From Spirogloea muscicola (lineage: Eukaryota; Streptophyta; Zygnematophyceae; Spirogloeales; Spirogloeaceae), in the NCBI GenBank assembly GCA_009602725.1, contig WELB01000053.1:642355-653851 (forward strand): a stretch of DNA of 11,497 nt, written 5' to 3'. Each line of letters starts with the position of its first letter. Position 1 is the first letter of the stretch. Positions 7,484 through 11,497 of the stretch are shown here, piece after piece. Under the pieces are notes generated by a model. The model saw only the letters and a list, made by a program, of their open reading frames with translations. It did no database searches and was not told where the DNA came from. Both the position numbers and the translations under genes were made by a program.

Positions 7484-8350
7484 ATGACGCTCGGCGATAA
7501 GCTCCACCAGATGGAGGACAAAGTCATGGGCATGATCCACAAGAAGAAGGCGAATGACGGAACCGACGGCACTGGCGCCGGCACTGCTGGCACTGGCAAC
7601 ACCTCCAGCGACGTGTACAACAGTGCGTACAGCCGCTGCCTCCGCCCCTGTAGTCCGCGCCTGTTGCTACTGCAGCCGCTGCTGCTGCTGCTGATACTTG
7701 TAAATAGACCTCATGTGACTGGAACAACGCTGGACTCTATAATCGGCAATAGCAGTTTAGCTCTTCTTAGCTAAGCTCAGCTGAAGTCAAGATTCAGCTC
7801 AGCTCAGCTCAGGTCAGCTCTGCTTGATGGAAAGCCTCTCTGAGGTGTCTCTTGCAGCAGTTGTCGTTGTGGACTTTGCATCGGTAGATTGTCCTATGTG
7901 ATATCAATTTTATCATGTACATGATGTGCAGGTGGCACCGGCGCGGGTACTGGTGTTGGCAGTGATTACAACACAGCCGGCACCGGCACTGGATACAGTG
8001 CTTCTGGCACTGGCATGGGCTCTGACTACAACAGCAATACTGCCACCGGCCTGGGCTCTAACACTGGCGCTGGCAGTGATTACAATTCTGGCATTGGCAC
8101 CGGCACGGGCACGGGCACTGGCATTGGAACTGATTACAGCAGCACCACTGGCACTGGCATAGGCATGGGCATTGGCACGGGATCCGATTACAACTCTGGG
8201 ACTGGCGTTGGCCAGGGCACTGGCTATGACTCTGGTCTCCTGGGTGCCCAGACTGGCGCGGGTGTTGGCCAGGGCAACGTGGGTGCTGGTGGGTATCAAT
8301 CTGGAGCCAACACTGGCGCGTTCAACAACAACAACACCAACACCTACTGA
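7484..8350 (+). CDS. Gly/Thr/Ser-rich GSDYN-repeat hydrophilic protein, likely ABA-inducible
   Basis: Proposed join: 7484..7622, 7932..8350, encoding 185 aa and ending TGA at 8348-8350. The donor is AACA|GTGCGT and the acceptor GTGCAG|GTGG, phase 1 on both sides, recreating Ser47. Residues 1-23 form a Lys- and Met-rich, probably amphipathic segment (GDKLHQMEDKVMGMIHKKK) that holds all the Lys residues. The rest is low-complexity Gly/Thr/Ser/Asn/Asp/Tyr. GSDYN or GTDYS recurs at residues 56, 76, 94, 112 and 130, a period of 18-20 residues separated by GTG-type dipeptides. The tail is FNNNNTNTY. I see no Cys, Trp, Pro or Arg, no signal peptide and no membrane helix. The upstream ABRE/CE3 cluster fits a LEA or hydrophilin role in desiccation protection, which is an inference. 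There is no true dehydrin K- or Y-segment, so I do not name a family. Confidence 0.75.
7623..7931 (+). other. Intron of the GSDYN-repeat gene
   Basis: A 309-bp GT-AG intron. It holds a CTG-rich patch at about 7661-7694 and a run of CAGCT pentamers at about 7795-7820, then becomes T-rich toward the acceptor. Confidence 0.7.
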
Positions 8351-8790
8351 AACGTCTGCTGCCATTAGCTTCGCGCTGTAGTGTTTGGCTCGCAGTAATC
8401 AATTCTGATATTACTTTTGACTTCGTCGATGCAAATGTGACATTTTTTGGAAATTCCATCTCTTTGCAACCTCACTACCTCTCCAAAGTGGCATGCTTGG
8501 ATACTAAGATCTCTCTTGCCTGACTTTGTAAGATGCTATCTAAGTTGAAGTGTTGTGTCACAAATTTCCCACTTCATACATATAGCATTTGTTGCAATAG
8601 GTTCTATACCCATGTCACTCTCTCGAACATTGGGGAATCTGGAAAAAATCTGAAGTCTTCAGATGATAAAGAACTGTCGTATGTCGACTTTGACATGCAC
8701 CAATCTGACAGTGTCAAGCATAATTCTAACAACTCCAACTGAAAAGGTAAATAAAACTACAACAGCATTCACTTGATTTGAATGATATGA
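8351..8790 (+). other. Probable 3' UTR and flank of the GSDYN-repeat gene
   Basis: AT-rich sequence after the stop codon. AATAAA at 8750-8755 is a possible poly(A) signal but lies about 400 bp from the stop. A 69-codon frame at 8533-8742 overlaps it and is not supported as a gene. Confidence 0.4.
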
Positions 8791-8999
8791 ACGTTATTCT
8801 GATGGTAACAACGATGTAACATCCTCAAACAGCACCTTAATGTCGCAACTTGCAGCTTCTGAACATTACATACTTAGGTCTTTCGCACAAACACCAACGT
8901 TGTTCTGATGGTAATAACGATGTGATATCATTAAACAGCACCATTTCGTAACTTGCAGCTTCTGAACACTACATACTTAGATCTTTCGCACAAACACCA
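8791..8999. repeat. Tandem duplication, unit of about 106 bp
   Basis: Two adjacent direct copies lie at 8791-8896 and 8897-8999. Shared blocks are TTCTGATGGTAA, AACGATGT, AAACAGCACC, AACTTGCAGCTTCTGAACA, ACATACTTAG and TCTTTCGCACAAACACCA. Substitutions and a small deletion in copy 2 show that it is not very recent. Confidence 0.85.
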
Positions 9000-9916
9000 T
9001 CAACGAGTAAACATACCAACAATATTTGCAACAGACAACGTATGAACAAAACTTAGTACAATTCGATGCATCGAAATGACAATGTTAGCGAAAGCTACAT
9101 TCAACATGTACCCGTGCACTGATGCCGAACAAGTGTCGTCTTGAAATTCATGTTTTCTCCGGCTTTAGTCATACTTCAATTTGAATCGCCATCCTGCAGA
9201 TATCCTGCACCCTTTTCACAAGGCAAAGGGTTTTAAAACTGCGCAGCTCCTTTCCATCCACTACCCTCTCACTTTCTCACAACAAATCTCCCATGCCTCA
9301 CATCTGCTGCATACAATATCACTATCTACTTTACTTGCAGATCATTTAATCTGCTTGACAAACATTGTACACATTCTGATTGTGATACAGATCCATTGAT
9401 AGATACGTGACCAATGGAACATACTAAGACGCCACTGCTTGTGTAAATATATGTGACAAAACTGCGTCATCAAATAACCGTCGGCACACTTCGTCGCGCA
9501 AACCCAACTTGAGCACAAAAGTGACAAAATAACTGATGTCCAGTCCGAGTGCAATCTAAATGATTCCTATAAAAGCTTGTCGGACAGTGAAACTTTCAAT
9601 CGAAGTGCAATTTACCAAGGCAAATTTTGGCACGAAAAATTATTGCGACATCCATTGGACAATGATGTCTACCCTACATAAGATGGGAATGTGATTGAAG
9701 TGTACACGACCTGAACTGCGTAGAATTATGCGCAGTGTGCTCAGTGTCAGCATAAATGATGATGATGAAGTCAAAAGCGTGCTCTTGAATCGTTCACGAC
9801 ATCAAAGGGCACCAAAAGCATCTCACAAACCCAGGCTCGTTGCCTAGCAGATTGAATTTGGTCGCGGGCAATTGCTTTTCTTGCTTCAGCAGCCATGCCC
9901 CCGCTCCCATCTACTA
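9000..9916. other. Intergenic AT-rich DNA, 3' flank of the methyltransferase gene
   Basis: No credible coding region or RNA gene is seen. The right part is the presumed 3' UTR of the minus-strand methyltransferase gene. I found no clear AATAAA close to its stop on the minus strand. Confidence 0.5.
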
Positions 9917-11256
9917 TTAGTACACCCTAGCGGGCTTCTCAATAACACAGTTAAGGTAGACATGTGGCCCAGGGCGCTCGCCTTCATCAGGCTTAGGTGT
10001 GATATTCCAGTAGAGACGGCGGTACTGCAGGAGCTCCAGGATGGTGATGTAGAGCGGCATCTCAGGCTCGGGCGTATAGAACATCTCGAACCACATGATG
10101 CCGCCGGGCCGTAGCACGCGGTCCCACTCGAAGACCAGCTCCTCAAAGTCGGGCAGCGTCAGGTACTTGATGCTGCAAGCGTGCAGGATATATAAAGGGT
10201 GAGTGCTCAACAAACAGGGATGCAGAGTGGCGAAAAGGGCTTAAGACGGAAAGAAGAGCCAAGGAGGTGAGGTAAGGACAGAGGGAACTGGTAGACATTA
10301 CATGTATAGCTACGATTGCAAATAGCCATACGTATATATGTATGCATACACAAATCTACGTGTGTATATATGCAAAAGAAGCTACTTATATACTTGCATG
10401 CAAAAATGACTTTATGTCTGTTCACATATGTATGTGTGTATACACGTATGAACAGTCCCAAACAAAGCATAGAAGGAAGAAAGCAGAGAGGGAGGGGGGT
10501 TGGAGGGGAAAGTTGGACTGAGAACACAAATGCCAATGCAGAGACTACCACTATCGTGCAATGCACTGTGATGCAGGATCCCTGGCCGCCACAGTAGGAG
10601 CATCCAAGAGTAGGTGTGTACCTGTTAACGCTGTGGATGACGTCAAGGGTGTTGTCAAAGAAGGGCAGGCGGGCCTTGTGTGGGACGTGTAGCGGAATAA
10701 GCCCCCTACGCGCAATCGTCTCCATGTACGGCAGGCCCTGGTAGCGCCCATACACGGTCTCGATGTTCATCGCCGTCGTCATGATCGTAACATTGTACGA
10801 CGCCATGCGCGCCGCGAAGGAGCCCGTGCCGCCGCCGGCGTCCAGCCCGATCCTCAGCGTCCCGTTCTTCATCGCGATGACGTCCTCCATCTTGGGTGCC
10901 CCGCGGTAGTACGACCGCCAGCGGCTCGACTCCAGGCTGCGCAGTCCCAGCACCCAATATGTGTCAAGCGCAAGGCCTAGATGGGCAGGCTACAAGCTGG
11001 TGACAAGCAAGGCTTCCATGACACCTGTGAGCTGCCTCTGATGAGCATATGCCGACCTAAGGTTGAAGCAGTTGCGGCAGTCGCCGGCGTCGCGCGTGTT
11101 GAGGCAGCCAAAGGTCTTGCAGTAGTGCAAGTCCCAGCGGATGGCGCCGTCGCCGAGGGTGCTCTGGTCCCACAGCGAGCGCGGGAACGGCACCGGCTCC
11201 ACGATCTGGCGCGGCGTCGCGGCCAGGCACCGCCGCTTGGGCAGCGCGAAGCAGTT
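9917..11256 (-). CDS. Plant SAM-dependent methyltransferase-like protein, 5' end outside the window
   Basis: Visible join on the minus strand: 11256..11057, 10936..10622, 10172..9917, giving 256 aa and ending TAA at 9919-9917. The introns are GT-AG: AG|GTCGGC to GCGCAG (120 bp, phase 2) and AACAG|GTACAC to TTGCAG (449 bp, phase 2). The acceptor GCTGCGCAG just before 11256 implies an upstream exon. Family hallmarks are the Cys-containing N-terminal module (WDLHYCKTFGCLNTR, then DCRNCFNLSxExxRW), motif I IGLDAGGGTGSFAARM at visible residues 96-111, LPFFDNTLDVIHSVNS and the late motif RVLRPGGIMWFEMFY. This matches a plant family of putative class I methyltransferases, many predicted to be Golgi type II membrane proteins; any such anchor would lie outside the window. 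The substrate is unknown. No disabling change is visible. Confidence 0.85.
10173..10621 (-). other. Large intron of the methyltransferase gene with TA/TG-rich core
   Basis: A 449-bp phase-2 intron. On the plus strand, 10320-10450 is rich in alternating purine-pyrimidine ATAC/GTAT and TATATG motifs, and the rest is unremarkable. Splicing joins AAC AG to C and gives SVNSIKYLTL. Confidence 0.8.
10937..11056 (-). other. Short intron of the methyltransferase gene containing an in-frame stop
   Basis: This 120-bp intron has a length divisible by three. If retained, the frame hits TAG at 10992-10990. The chosen acceptor creates CFNLSLESSRW, which fits the remembered family pattern CFxLxxxExxRW. A 48-bp alternative intron (ACAG|GTGTCA to ATCTAG) would also keep frame but breaks that pattern and is very short. 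Confidence 0.7.
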
Positions 11257-11431
11257 CTGCGCAGCGGAGAGAAGGGGGCCTTCGGGCCTCTAAGCAGGCT
11301 GCATATGTGGTGGGCTTCAGCTGAAGTTGCCGGAGCTGGCAGCAGGGGGACTGATGGTGGGGAAAGGAAAGTGAGGAAGTGCAAGGGAGGAGAGCAATGA
11401 CCTGCTAGTCATGGTGAATCAGCATGACGTG

Positions 11432-11433
<2 letters not shown>
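11257..11433 (-). other. Probable intron upstream of the first visible methyltransferase exon
   Basis: On the minus strand this runs into the acceptor CTTCTCTCCGCTGCGCAG, which has a good pyrimidine tract. A TAG at 11292-11290 closes the exon frame. No convincing start codon or coding continuation lies in this interval. Confidence 0.5.

Positions 11434-11497
<64 letters not shown>
11434..11497. repeat. CA/TG dinucleotide microsatellite
   Basis: A run of at least 64 bp of AC repeats, with one CGC interruption near the end, continuing to the window edge. It probably lies in an intron or the 5' flank of the methyltransferase gene. Confidence 0.95.

Noticed and set aside
7913-8365. 150-codon minus-strand open frame opposite the GSDYN-repeat exon
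   Set aside because: It is Ala/Ser/Val-rich, a direct complement effect of the Gly/Thr repeat. The plus-strand reading has a matching intron, leader and promoter.
8533-8742. 69-codon open frame downstream of the GSDYN-repeat gene
   Set aside because: Its C-terminal half looks like plausible protein, but it has no motif, lies in the presumed 3' UTR and could be chance in AT-rich DNA.
10207-10621. Read-through of the methyltransferase exon past 10622
   Set aside because: The sequence after the GTACAC donor loses all family resemblance, and splicing to 10172 restores the methyltransferase motif in frame.
11434-11497. CA run considered as a Z-DNA or regulatory element
   Set aside because: It is adequately explained as an ordinary microsatellite cut by the window edge, and nothing nearby supports a regulatory role.

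Overview
The window looks like nuclear DNA of a land plant. GC-rich exons are interrupted by spliceosomal introns, one gene belongs to a plant methyltransferase family, one is a plant/fungal mitochondrial complex I subunit, one promoter carries ABA-response elements, and there is a patch of plant-type telomere-like heptamers. The complex I subunit differs clearly from the angiosperm form as I remember it, so a non-seed plant (lycophyte, fern or bryophyte) is my guess, at low confidence. No bacterial, phage or CRISPR features are present.

Layout: (1) 1-2161, plus strand: the 3' part of a four-exon gene for a protein I do not recognise, running in from the left edge. (2) 2162-3047: no supported gene, but a short telomere-like patch at 2952-2978. 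(3) 3048-3518, minus strand: a two-exon gene for the NUXM-type 20.9 kDa subunit of mitochondrial complex I. Its intron appears to be GC-AG, and a very GC-rich hairpin touches its start codon. (4) About 3793-6905: repeat-rich DNA with a foldback element (arms about 130-150 bp) and two recurring modules, A (core GGCGCGCGGTGCGCAT, five copies) and B (core GGCTGTGAGAGGCCAGCC, at least ten copies in both orientations). (5) 7057-8350, plus strand: a promoter with six ACGT cores and a CE3-like coupling element, a CCG-rich leader, and a two-exon gene for a Gly/Thr/Ser/Asn/Asp/Tyr-rich hydrophilic repeat protein with a GSDYN motif. (6) 8351-9916: AT-rich, non-coding as far as I can see, with a 106-bp tandem duplication. 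(7) 9917-11256 and beyond, minus strand: the last three visible exons of a SAM-dependent methyltransferase-like gene. Its 5' part is outside the window, and a CA/TG microsatellite occupies the right edge.

The genes do not form a functional cluster. They are independent housekeeping or stress genes separated by repeats. The strongest lead is the pair formed by the ABRE/CE3 promoter and the GSDYN-repeat protein, which together suggest an ABA- or desiccation-induced hydrophilin-like protein of a type I do not recognise. Exon boundaries were derived by hand from splice signals, reading phase and, where possible, remembered family motifs. No transcript evidence was available.
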